Assembly: GCA_003566475.1 (NCBI GenBank)
Contig: PXDE01000249.1
Coordinates: 1-11,997 of the forward strand
Direction of reading: 5' to 3'
Origin: PVC group bacterium
GTDB lineage: Bacteria; Verrucomicrobiota; Kiritimatiellia; SS1-B-03-39; PXDE01
DNA: 11,997 nucleotides
Both the position numbers and the translations under genes were made by a program. Under the pieces are notes generated by a model. It was not told the origin of the DNA and searched no databases. It saw only the letters and a list, made by a program, of their open reading frames with translations. This document shows positions 5,552-11,997 of the stretch, one piece after another (the stretch's first letter is position 1; each line of letters begins with the position of its first letter).

Positions 5552-8329
5552 TCACTCCTCCACCCGCAGGCGTCCCACCTCCAGCCGGCGGTGTCGCCGC
5601 TCCTGGCGGCTACGGTCGTCCGCCCGCACGGGAAGGCGGAGGGTGGTCCGGACATTCCAGACGCCGATCTCAAGGGTGTATTCGCCCGGCGGAAGGTCCG
5701 GCGGATCGAGCCGGGCCGCGGGCAGCCCCGAGGCGGCCGACACCAGCGCGAACGGAAGCGGGAACCCTTCGACCCAGACCTGCTCCCCGTCCCCATCCCG
5801 GAGGTGCAGGAACACATGGTGCTCCTCGAGCCGGTCCATGGCTCCGGGCTCCAGCCCCATCGCGCAGTGGATCTCCATCCCGTCGCCGCTCCGCGAGACC
5901 ACCGACGGCATCCGGAACGCCTCGAGGACCAGTCCGCGCCCGAACCGGGCGTTCCGGGTCGGCCACCCATCCGGGGCCCGGTCGGGGCTCTCCGGCCATC
6001 GCCGCCGCCAGGAGGGAGGCGGGCCCGGCTCGTGGGCCTGCCCGAGCGCCTCCAGCATAGTGGCGGTCGCGGGAGCCGCGGACCAGCGGCGGAGGAGGGC
6101 CTCCCCGTCCAGGGCGCGAAGCACGAGACGCCCGTCGTAGGGAGCGAAGGCCTTGGCCACCTGGAACCGCACCTCATGCGGGCCGGGCTCCAGATCGACC
6201 GGCACCGACCCGCTGCGCAGCGCCGGGAACCCCCATCGGTCGTCCAGGTCCACCCGCAGCACCGCCCCGTCGGGGCCGGCCTCGACCTCGCACACGACCT
6301 CGTACACGCCCGCCTCCAGCGGAGAATCTGGCCCGGTCAGCGCGAAGGCATCCCCGCGCGGCAGCTCCGCCACCACCCGGGTGCCCGTCGGCGGCCGGCC
6401 CTCCAGATACCGGGCCTGGGCCATGGCGGAGGCCACCCGGTTCCGCCCGCCCTCTGACAGGGCCGGCGGCGCGACGGACTCGCCGCCAAACCACCGGAAC
6501 CGGGTTTCCTCCCCGGGCGAGGCAAGCACGGTGACCCAGGCCGGACCTCCCCGGGACCGGGCGGTCAGACTGACGATCCCCAGATCGGGGTTTCCCGAGC
6601 GGCGCGTCCGGCGCGGGACGAGCGTCACCACCTCCTGCGCGTGGGGTTCCAGCGAAACCTCCCGCCGGACGCCCCCCGCCTGCACCGACACCCGGACGGG
6701 AAGGCCGCCGGAGCGCAGGCCCAGCGTCAGGGCGCCGGGATCGCGCGGCCCCACCACCGCCCGCCGCGCGGCGCGGTCCGCGGGCACCAGGACCATCCGG
6801 TCGTCGCGGGGAAACACGGGCCCGTTGAGGACGATCCAGTCCAGCGGCTCCGGATAGGGGATGGCGGGGGCCGGGGCCTGCCCGATCCGCAGCCAGTCGC
6901 CCGCCCCATCGGCCCAGGCCCGGCGGGGCCGGTTGCGGAAGACCGCCGGGTTGGGGCCCTCGAACTCGAGGGTGCGCAGAGGCGCGGACCGTCCCTCGGA
7001 GGGTCTGACCACCGTCGGCCCGAACGACCGGGCCAGCGCCAGCGTGTCCTGCCGCCGCCAGAAGAACAGCTCGCGCTCCGAGCCCGCCGCCAGCTCCCCC
7101 AGCACCAGCAGGCCCAGCCCGAATCCGAGCGTTCGTCCCCAGGGGCGGGGCAGGCGGTCCAGGGCCGCGAACGCGCCGCCGGCGCCCAGCGCCAGGGGGG
7201 CGACCAGCCACGAGAAGTGGAAGGGCTGGACGTTGGGCTTGCCGGTGATCGAAAGCAGGAAGGCGATCACGGCCATGCCCCCGATGCTCCGCAGCACGCG
7301 AGCCCTGGCGGCGGAGTCCTCGGCAGAACTCCGGTGACGAAGGCAGACCACGACCAGCCCCGCGACGCCCGCCAGCCCCAGCCCCCAGCCGAGGCTCCCC
7401 GCCACCGGCCCCAGATTCGAGCCGACGCTCCGGACCACCTGCTCGTGACGGGGCAGCGCCATGAACTCGGCGGTGACGTTGTAGTTCCGGATGAACCCGA
7501 AGTTCAGCCAGATGTCGGTCCAGGTCCGGGTCCACCGGATGAGCGAGGCGGGGGTGAGCAGGATCGCCCCGGCCGCCGCGCCGGCCAGGGAGGCGGCGCC
7601 GGCGGTCACGAACGCCCGGAACGACCGCCGGACCGCCGCGTCCTGCATGGCGAAGAGGGCGAGGGCCAGCCCCCCCAGCAGGCCCTGGAACTTGCAGGCG
7701 AACCCGGCGCCCACCGCGAACCCCGCCGCGATCAGCCAGCGCCACCGGCGGGTCTCGGCATGGCGGCAGAGGCCAGCCATGGCCAGCATGACGAACATGT
7801 CGACGCCGATATCGCCCGTGGCGAAATGGGTGACCACGGCGGCCAGCGGGGACAGGGCGAAGACGGCCACCACCAGCCACCGCAGGCCGGGCCGGCCCGG
7901 GAACAGGAACCGGGCCACCACGACCGTGGCGGCCAGGGTGATCGCCGCATACAGGAGCCGCAACGCCCTGGCCAGGCGGTACAGCTCGGCACGCGGAGGG
8001 ACGCGGTCCAGGTCCGGCCGGCCATGGATCAGGGCCTGCCCTCCCCGGCGGGCGGCCAGCACCGGCCGGAGCAGCCATTCGTCCACATGGTTCAGGCCGT
8101 AGGGATAGCCGTCGTAGAACAGGCTGCCCGTGTACCAGACGTAGGTGCCGTGGAGGAAGTTCTCCAGCGCGACGACCTGCTTGGGTTCGTCGGGATGAAC
8201 GGTGCCGTGGTCGAGGTCGCGATAGAGCCCGGCCACCCGGAGAACCAGCCCGACGGCCAGGACCGCCGTCCAGGCCATTCCCCAGCCGACGCGCCGCGCC
8301 GTGTGTTGACCGATCCACCGGACCCGCAT
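5552..8329 (-). CDS. GT-C membrane glycosyltransferase (PMT/family 39-like) with large C-terminal soluble region
   Basis: This 925-residue protein probably moves a sugar from a lipid-phosphate donor to an acceptor on the outer face of the inner membrane. Its N-terminal half has about eleven membrane helices between residues 17 and 416. The first is followed by HPDE (45-48), the acidic motif that GT-C enzymes carry in their first external loop. Later features, such as THFATGDIGVD (about 167-177) and CKFQG (about 212-216), match the PMT_2 pattern. From about residue 420 to the end is a soluble region of roughly 500 residues, probably periplasmic. It is rich in beta-strand-like stretches, including two similar endings (GVYEVVCEVEAG and GEYTLEIGVW), suggestive of beta-sandwich modules. 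Start: I prefer ATG at 8329, which is preceded by a G-rich stretch but no textbook ribosome site. The frame extends to a TTG at 8380, adding 17 mostly basic residues. The acceptor is unknown. Confidence 0.8.
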   Translation of the reverse strand: MRVRWIGQHTARRVGWGMAWTAVLAVGLVLRVAGLYRDLDHGTVHPDEPKQVVALENFLHGTYVWYTGSLFYDGYPYGLNHVDEWLLRPVLAARRGGQALIHGRPDLDRVPPRAELYRLARALRLLYAAITLAATVVVARFLFPGRPGLRWLVVAVFALSPLAAVVTHFATGDIGVDMFVMLAMAGLCRHAETRRWRWLIAAGFAVGAGFACKFQGLLGGLALALFAMQDAAVRRSFRAFVTAGAASLAGAAAGAILLTPASLIRWTRTWTDIWLNFGFIRNYNVTAEFMALPRHEQVVRSVGSNLGPVAGSLGWGLGLAGVAGLVVVCLRHRSSAEDSAARARVLRSIGGMAVIAFLLSITGKPNVQPFHFSWLVAPLALGAGGAFAALDRLPRPWGRTLGFGLGLLVLGELAAGSERELFFWRRQDTLALARSFGPTVVRPSEGRSAPLRTLEFEGPNPAVFRNRPRRAWADGAGDWLRIGQAPAPAIPYPEPLDWIVLNGPVFPRDDRMVLVPADRAARRAVVGPRDPGALTLGLRSGGLPVRVSVQAGGVRREVSLEPHAQEVVTLVPRRTRRSGNPDLGIVSLTARSRGGPAWVTVLASPGEETRFRWFGGESVAPPALSEGGRNRVASAMAQARYLEGRPPTGTRVVAELPRGDAFALTGPDSPLEAGVYEVVCEVEAGPDGAVLRVDLDDRWGFPALRSGSVPVDLEPGPHEVRFQVAKAFAPYDGRLVLRALDGEALLRRWSAAPATATMLEALGQAHEPGPPPSWRRRWPESPDRAPDGWPTRNARFGRGLVLEAFRMPSVVSRSGDGMEIHCAMGLEPGAMDRLEEHHVFLHLRDGDGEQVWVEGFPLPFALVSAASGLPAARLDPPDLPPGEYTLEIGVWNVRTTLRLPVRADDRSRQERRHRRLEVGRLRVEE

Positions 8330-8470
8330 GCCCCAACCATGCCCCCGAGCCCGCCGGCGATCACGGCTTTTCTGTCCCAAGGCACCCGAACGAAAGCCGC
8401 TCTCCCTCGAAGACTCGGTCGAGCGGCCGCCACAGGGCGGTGGGTAAGGCCAGCCATCTCGCGCCCACAG

Positions 8471-8500
8471 GGCCGACCGACTGACGGCAGGTCAGCGGCC
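8471..8500. other. Imperfect hairpin between the SDR and glycosyltransferase genes
   Basis: The 233-base gap between these two minus-strand genes holds no ORF I can support. GGCCG (8471-8475) pairs with CGGCC (8496-8500), and CTGAC (8481-8485) with GTCAG (8491-8495), around a 5-base loop, with a 5-base bulge on one side. No T-run follows on the minus strand, so it is at best a weak candidate terminator for the IolB/SDR operon. Confidence 0.3.
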
Positions 8501-8562
8501 GTTCCGGACACGAGCCGACCCACAAGGCCGGGCTCAAAGGGATGGCATCCCGCGAGGGACGG

Positions 8563-9330
8563 TCACACGGCGGCGAGGATGCCGCCGTCCACGTAGAGGA
8601 TCTGGCCGTTGACGAAATCGGAGGCCGCCGACGCCAGGTAGATGGCCGCCCCCACCAGCTCCTCGGGGTCGCCCCAGCGCCCGGCCGGGGTGCGGCCGGT
8701 GATCCAGGCGTTGAACGTGGGGTCGTCGTGCAGAGGGCGGGTGAGGTCGGTCAGAAAGTAGCCGGGCCCGATGCCGTTGACCTGGACGCCGTGTTTCGCC
8801 CACTCCACGCAGAGGGCCCGGACCAGCATCTTCACCCCGCCCTTGGCCGCGCTGTAGTTCGAGATCGAGGGGCGGGTGATCTCGCTCATCAGGCTGCACG
8901 TGCAGATGATCTTCCCCCGTCCGCGTCCGATCATCCGGCGGCCCACGGCCTGGCTCAGCAGGAACACGCTGGTCAGGTTGGTGTCGATCACCCGCCGCCA
9001 CGCCTCCTCGCTCAGCTCCTCGGCCGGGCCCCGGTCCTGGATGCCCGCATTGTTGACCAGAATGTCGACGGGCGCGATGTCCGTCTCGATCCGGTCCACG
9101 GCGGCATCGATGGACGCCTTGTCGGTGACGTCGAAGGCGGCGCCGTCGGCCTGGAGATCCTGGGATCGGAAGGCCTCCACCGCCCCGTCGAGCGCATCCG
9201 GATTCCGGCCATTGAGGACCACCCGGGCCCCGGCCCGGGCCAGTCCGCGGGCCATCACGCGGCCCAGGCCGCGACTGGAGCCGGTGATGAGGGCGGTGCG
9301 GCCGGAGAGGTCGAACAGGGAAACGGACAT
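8563..9330 (-). CDS. SDR-family sugar-acid dehydrogenase (gluconate 5-dehydrogenase-like)
   Basis: This 255-residue classical short-chain dehydrogenase uses NAD(H) or NADP(H). The cofactor loop is TGSSRGLG (16-23), NNAG lies at 93-96, and the catalytic set is Asn118, Ser146, Tyr159 and Lys163 (YSAAK). The opening FDLSGRTALITG, the VVLNGRNP stretch after the second beta strand, and the late PAGRWGDPEELVGAA and DFVNGQILYVDGG segments resemble gluconate 5-dehydrogenases (Gno/IdnO) closely. These interconvert gluconate and 5-ketogluconate. KduD-type dehydrogenases are the nearest alternative. The ATG at 9330 has AGGAG eight bases upstream, overlapping the TAG stop of the IolB-family gene, so the two genes (11 bases apart) are almost certainly co-transcribed. 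The open frame extends upstream to 9858, but that part lies across the neighbouring gene and is not real. The family is certain and the substrate is inferred. Confidence 0.88.
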   Translation of the reverse strand: MSVSLFDLSGRTALITGSSRGLGRVMARGLARAGARVVLNGRNPDALDGAVEAFRSQDLQADGAAFDVTDKASIDAAVDRIETDIAPVDILVNNAGIQDRGPAEELSEEAWRRVIDTNLTSVFLLSQAVGRRMIGRGRGKIICTCSLMSEITRPSISNYSAAKGGVKMLVRALCVEWAKHGVQVNGIGPGYFLTDLTRPLHDDPTFNAWITGRTPAGRWGDPEELVGAAIYLASAASDFVNGQILYVDGGILAAV

Positions 9331-9341
9331 GGCGCGGTCTC

Positions 9342-10184
9342 CTATTTGAACTTGGCCCGCATGGCCCCGATGCCGGGGATCTCGTCCATGAGCCATAGGT
9401 GCTCGGTCTTGAAATGCTGGATGAGCGAGCGCTGGTGCCGCCCCACCAGGATTGTGAAGATGTACTCGCGGTGCCCGGGCGAGGTCACGGTGGGATGGTA
9501 GCCCCGGTCCACGATCACGGTATCGCCATGACGGGTCATGAACACCGTGCCCTTCCCCTCCTCGTCGTACAGGTACTGGCCGCCGAACCCGGTGGGGGGA
9601 TCGAACCGGAAGTGATAGACCTCCTCGAACGCCGTCTCCTCGGGCGGGCGCTCGGTGTCGTGCTTGTGGGGCGGGTAGCCCGACCAGCAGCCGGGATCGG
9701 CGTAGAGCTCGCTCACCAGCAGGTTTCCGGCCCGGCCCTGGTGGTGGCTGCCGAGGATATGGAAGATCCGTCGGCGCGAGTGGGTCTCCACCGACCCCAC
9801 GTCCACCATCTCCACCTCCTCCGCAGCGATCCGGAACGGCGCGAACTCCCGGTCGCACCGGCCGCCCGCCACCGCCACCTCGGTGCCGTCGCGGTGGGCG
9901 CGCACGGTGAGCACGGCGCCCGTCCCCGCATAGACCGAGTCGGCCTTACCGCTCCAGACGTCCGTACGGCGCCCCACCCCCTCGAACTCGACGTCACCGG
10001 CCTGGATATCGCAGGAACCGCTCAGCACCACGGCCAGCAGTTCGAATCCCGACGCCTCGCCGGACCAGGCCTGTCCCTGATCCAGGCGGATCAGGTTGAA
10101 GTAGGTGAGGTCCAGCCGCGGATGGTCGGCGGTGATGAGCGGCTCGTTCCGGTTGTCGTGCTCGCGGATGAAGTTCTCGGGCAT
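9342..10184 (-). CDS. iolB: 5-deoxy-glucuronate isomerase family protein (IolB)
   Basis: This 280-residue double-cupin protein is close to the usual length for IolB (about 270). IolB converts 5-deoxy-D-glucuronate to 5-dehydro-2-deoxy-D-gluconate in myo-inositol breakdown. The second cupin carries the clearest signature: SGYPPHKHDTERPPEETAF (168-186), then EEVYHFRFDPPTGFG (187-201), then GYHP (228-231). Probable metal ligands are His173, His175, Glu187 or Glu188, and His230. The first cupin has LLAVVLSGSCDI (49-60) and the GRRTDVW turn. The ATG at 10184 has AGGAG seven bases upstream. The gene is first in a two-gene operon with the SDR. No iolC, iolD, iolE, iolG or iolJ lies in the window, so this may not be standard inositol catabolism. 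The related isomerase KduI is a less likely identity, since the motifs fit IolB better. Confidence 0.88.
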   Translation of the reverse strand: MPENFIREHDNRNEPLITADHPRLDLTYFNLIRLDQGQAWSGEASGFELLAVVLSGSCDIQAGDVEFEGVGRRTDVWSGKADSVYAGTGAVLTVRAHRDGTEVAVAGGRCDREFAPFRIAAEEVEMVDVGSVETHSRRRIFHILGSHHQGRAGNLLVSELYADPGCWSGYPPHKHDTERPPEETAFEEVYHFRFDPPTGFGGQYLYDEEGKGTVFMTRHGDTVIVDRGYHPTVTSPGHREYIFTILVGRHQRSLIQHFKTEHLWLMDEIPGIGAMRAKFK

Positions 10185-10222
10185 GGCGAAGCTCCTGATT
10201 CAAGGTCCGGTCGGAGGCGTCC

Positions 10223-10252
10223 ACCATGGGCCTAAGGCGGGGACGGGGTCAA
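10223..10252 (-). promoter_or_regulatory. Weak promoter candidate for the IolB/SDR operon
   Basis: On the minus strand TTGACC (forward 10247-10252) is a good -35 element. The only -10-like hexamer at suitable distance is CATGGT (forward 10223-10228, 18-base spacer), which is poor. The position about 40 bases before the IolB start is right, so the -35 may be real even if the -10 is uncertain. Confidence 0.25.
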
Positions 10253-10281
10253 GCGGGCCCCGGGCGCCCCAGGGGTGGAGA

Positions 10282-10298
10282 GTTAGGGTTCAGGGTTC
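10282..10298. repeat. Heptamer repeat block A (GTTAGGG/TTCAGGG)
   Basis: Two heptamers, GTTAGGG (10282-10288) and TTCAGGG (10289-10295), are followed by TTC, the start of a third. This is the shortest of three neighbouring 7-base-period blocks in the same intergenic region. Confidence 0.5.
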
Positions 10299-10321
10299 CG
10301 CCGGATAAGGGGTGAGACACA

Positions 10322-10363
10322 GGGCGATGCGGGATCCGGGATACGGGATACACGATGCGGGAT
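10322..10363. repeat. Heptamer repeat block B (six units ending in GAT)
   Basis: Six consecutive 7-base units all end in GAT: GGGCGAT, GCGGGAT, CCGGGAT, ACGGGAT, ACACGAT and GCGGGAT. The consensus is about NCGGGAT. The copies are degenerate, and the period is exactly 7 across all 42 bases. Confidence 0.75.
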
Positions 10364-10364
10364 G

Positions 10365-10455
10365 TCTGTCCTTAGTCCCTGGTCCATGGTCCCTAGTCCA
10401 TGGCCCTTCGTCCACCGACCTTAGTCCCCCACCTTCGTCCTCCCCTCCTTCGTCC
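10365..10455. repeat. Heptamer repeat block C (NNNGTCC units)
   Basis: Nine consecutive 7-base units run from 10365 to 10427: TCTGTCC, TTAGTCC, CTGGTCC, ATGGTCC, CTAGTCC, ATGGCCC, TTCGTCC, ACCGACC and TTAGTCC. Two further TTCGTCC units follow at 10434-10440 and 10449-10455 after 6- and 8-base interruptions. The block begins one base after block B ends, and the unit is different. It resembles the short tandemly repeated heptamers described from intergenic regions of cyanobacteria and some other bacteria. No protein-coding role is apparent. Confidence 0.75.
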
Positions 10456-10528
10456 CTCCCCCCGGGCCTCCGGGATTCTTCAGGTGGCGGAGAGTTCTTC
10501 GCGGGCCAACGGCTTGGTCTGGGGGCAG

Positions 10529-10555
10529 GGCACGGGGGCAGGCGCCCCCCGTGCC
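10529..10555. repeat. Perfect GC-rich palindrome, REP-like (GGCACGGGGG/CCCCCGTGCC)
   Basis: A perfect 10-bp stem, GGCACGGGGG (10529-10538) with CCCCCGTGCC (10546-10555), encloses the 7-base loop CAGGCGC. This would form a very stable hairpin in DNA or RNA. GGGGGCAGG occurs twice (10521-10529 and 10534-10542), across the left arm. No T-run follows on either strand, so a standard intrinsic terminator is unlikely. The CACGG...CCGTG layout resembles dispersed palindromic repeats of some environmental bacteria. A second copy elsewhere in the genome would be needed to call it REP-like. Confidence 0.55.
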
Positions 10556-10698
10556 ACGCCGGATCCATCCTGTTGGCAACCAGTGGCTTGTGTGGAATCG
10601 CGTGCATGGGTGTCGCAGAGCAGGCGGGGACGGGGTGGATCGGGGGTTTTCGTGGAGGGAGGAGATGGCTAAGGTGCGGGACAACCCGGAGGCGGACC

Positions 10699-11997
10699 AT
10701 GGACAGCGACAAGCAGGATCCCGTGCGGCGGCGGATCGCGCAGATCAAGAACCAGCTCGAGGCGATGTCGGGCGGGGAGGCGATCATTGGCAGCGGTGAG
10801 GGGAACCTCCCCCCGGAGATCGAGCTGCAGTTTCTGGAGCAGGTGCTGGCCTTCGAGAGCGCGGGCCAGACCACCCGGCTCGAGCAGATGCGCCGGGCCG
10901 GGTTCGACATGCCGGACCCGGACCGCCTGGCCGACGTGGAGGTGACCTTCTTCCTCAACGAGGCGGTGCGGCAACTGGCCGACCTCGGCGTGTTCCTGTC
11001 CCACACCAATCACCTCAGCGACCGGGCCCTCTACGAGCTGCTCTATCGCGATGTCCTCCGCGAGTCGGTCCCGGACATCCCGCCCGACCCTGACGCGGCC
11101 TGCCACATCGACCTGGTCGGCTCGGGCAGCGAGGAGGACGAGCGGGCCTGGCTCACCTACTACGCCGACGGCGAGGAACGGGCCCAGTGGGCCTCCGAGT
11201 TCCCCGACGCCAAGCTCCCGCCCATGGCCGACCCGCCCTACGACCGCGACCGTGAGCTGCCCCAGACCACTCCGGTGGTCGACGCCCGGGTGGCCGAGCT
11301 GTTCGAAGCTCTGATGGACGCGGACTGGGACCGGAGCGACGGTGCCGTCCGGCTCGCCCGCGACCTTCCGCCCGAGGCCGTCCGCGACACCCAGGCCGTG
11401 CGCAACGCCCTCGTCCTGCTCCGGCTGCTCGGGGACAGCGGCCCCGTCAAGGCCACCGCCCGCAGAGGCCACCTCCCCCGGTCCCTGGTCGAGAAGGCGG
11501 TGCCCCGGCTCGACATGGCGGAGCGACACCGCCGGTTGTTCCAGGAACTCTACAAGGCGCTCAACGAGGAGACGGTCTGGCCCCTGCACATCACCCGGCT
11601 GATGTGCCAGGAGGGCGGGCTCATCCGGAAGCACAAGGGCACGTTCAGCCTGACCCGGGCCGGCCAGGGCATGATCGGCCCCGAACCTCCGCTGGGCGAC
11701 CTGTTCCGGCGCCTGTTCATCGCCCGGTTCCGCAAGCTCAGCATGGAGTATGTCCACCCCGGCCGTCGCCTGCCCGGCCTGCAGGAGACGTTTCCCACCG
11801 TCCTCTGGCGGCTCGGGGAGGTGGCCGCCGATTGGACGCCTATGGAGGGTCTGGCCGAAGACATCCTGCTTCCCGGGGTGTTCCTCCGCGTGGCCGATCC
11901 CGGCGACCCCGACTCCGTCTGCCAGGTCGCGGAGTTCATGGTGGTCGACGTCCTCGAGGACTTCGGTCTCGTGGAGACCCGCCGCGAGAAGGTGCGC
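10699..11997 (+). CDS. Uncharacterised protein with winged-helix-like C-terminal segments; 3' end beyond the window
   Basis: The first 433 residues are visible and the frame is open to the right edge. The ATG at 10699 has GGAGG six bases upstream, and third codon positions are strongly G/C. I cannot name a family. Residues 1-125 look helical, and an acidic, Trp/Tyr-containing stretch (about 130-190) has GSGSEEDERAW and PPYDRDRELP. Residues 236-270 (LVLLRLLGDSGPVKATARRGHLPRSLVEKA) resemble a segment I associate with extensions of plasmid pRiA4b ORF-3-like proteins. Residues 296-326 (HITRLMCQEGGLIRKHKGTFSLTRAGQ) look like a helix plus the beta wing of a winged-helix fold. Residues 410-433 (ending DFGLVETRREKVR) look like the start of another such segment, so the protein may end shortly after the window. 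DNA binding or protein contact is possible. Function is unknown. Confidence 0.75.
   Translation, partial: MDSDKQDPVRRRIAQIKNQLEAMSGGEAIIGSGEGNLPPEIELQFLEQVLAFESAGQTTRLEQMRRAGFDMPDPDRLADVEVTFFLNEAVRQLADLGVFLSHTNHLSDRALYELLYRDVLRESVPDIPPDPDAACHIDLVGSGSEEDERAWLTYYADGEERAQWASEFPDAKLPPMADPPYDRDRELPQTTPVVDARVAELFEALMDADWDRSDGAVRLARDLPPEAVRDTQAVRNALVLLRLLGDSGPVKATARRGHLPRSLVEKAVPRLDMAERHRRLFQELYKALNEETVWPLHITRLMCQEGGLIRKHKGTFSLTRAGQGMIGPEPPLGDLFRRLFIARFRKLSMEYVHPGRRLPGLQETFPTVLWRLGEVAADWTPMEGLAEDILLPGVFLRVADPGDPDSVCQVAEFMVVDVLEDFGLVETRREKVR

Noticed and set aside
3990..6140. Plus-strand open frame of 716 codons across the alpha, gamma, ligase and glycosyltransferase genes
   Set aside because: It spans several real minus-strand genes and their gaps. 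The product is Pro/Arg/Ser-rich without recognisable motifs.
8330..8380. TTG start at 8380 for the glycosyltransferase
   Set aside because: It would add 17 mostly basic residues without a clear ribosome site. The ATG at 8329 still leaves a normal basic stretch before the first helix. It cannot be fully excluded.
6641..8596. Plus-strand open frame of 651 codons opposite the glycosyltransferase
   Set aside because: The composition is dominated by Gly, Gln, Pro and Arg, typical of a shadow of a membrane protein gene. The minus strand shows clear membrane helices and the HPDE motif.
9331..9858. Upstream extension of the SDR open frame
   Set aside because: It lies out of frame across the IolB-family gene. 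The real start at 9330 has its own AGGAG and begins with the family's typical N-terminus.
10039..10050. AGTTCGAATCCC, which looks like a tRNA T-loop
   Set aside because: It falls inside the IolB coding sequence. No acceptor, D or anticodon arms can be built around it.
10290..11009. Minus-strand open frame of 239 codons running through the heptamer repeats
   Set aside because: Its Pro/Gly/Asp-rich C-terminus is a translation of the tandem repeats and its N-terminus is antisense to the orphan gene.

Overview
The window is very GC-rich bacterial chromosome, with strong G/C preference at third codon positions and clear GGAGG-type ribosome binding sites. It is mostly ordinary metabolic and envelope genes. 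The phylum cannot be fixed from sequence alone. A Na+-pumping decarboxylase of the oadGAB type suggests an anaerobe or facultative organism that uses a sodium gradient. The heptamer repeats and CACGG/CCGTG palindromes between genes remind me of large environmental genomes such as those of the PVC group, but that is a weak impression.

Layout. Positions 1-659 contain no gene I can support, only a short triple repeat that may be the remnant of a mobile-element end. A small two-helix membrane protein (660-1025, +) converges with a long series of minus-strand genes. In transcription order these are: an IolB-family isomerase (10184-9342) and a gluconate 5-dehydrogenase-like SDR (9330-8563), 11 bp apart; a GT-C glycosyltransferase with a long C-terminal soluble region (8329-5552); a biotin-protein ligase (5501-4566); and the decarboxylase subunits gamma (4336-4112), alpha/biotin carrier (4102-2261) and beta (2223-1033). 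Positions 10185-10698 are non-coding and hold three adjacent blocks of degenerate 7-bp repeats and a perfect GC hairpin. From 10699 a plus-strand gene of unknown function runs off the right edge.

How the genes work together. The alpha subunit takes a carboxyl group from its substrate onto its own biotin. The gamma subunit anchors it to the membrane. The beta subunit decarboxylates carboxybiotin and exports Na+. The ligase just upstream probably attaches the biotin. The alpha subunit belongs to a divergent branch of carboxyltransferases, so the substrate may not be oxaloacetate. The IolB/SDR pair looks like a two-step sugar-acid unit: an isomerase makes a 5-keto sugar acid and a dehydrogenase may act at C5. 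No other inositol genes are present. I see no convincing new multi-gene system. The least explained items are the right-edge protein, the heptamer blocks, the divergent alpha subunit and the IolB/SDR pairing.
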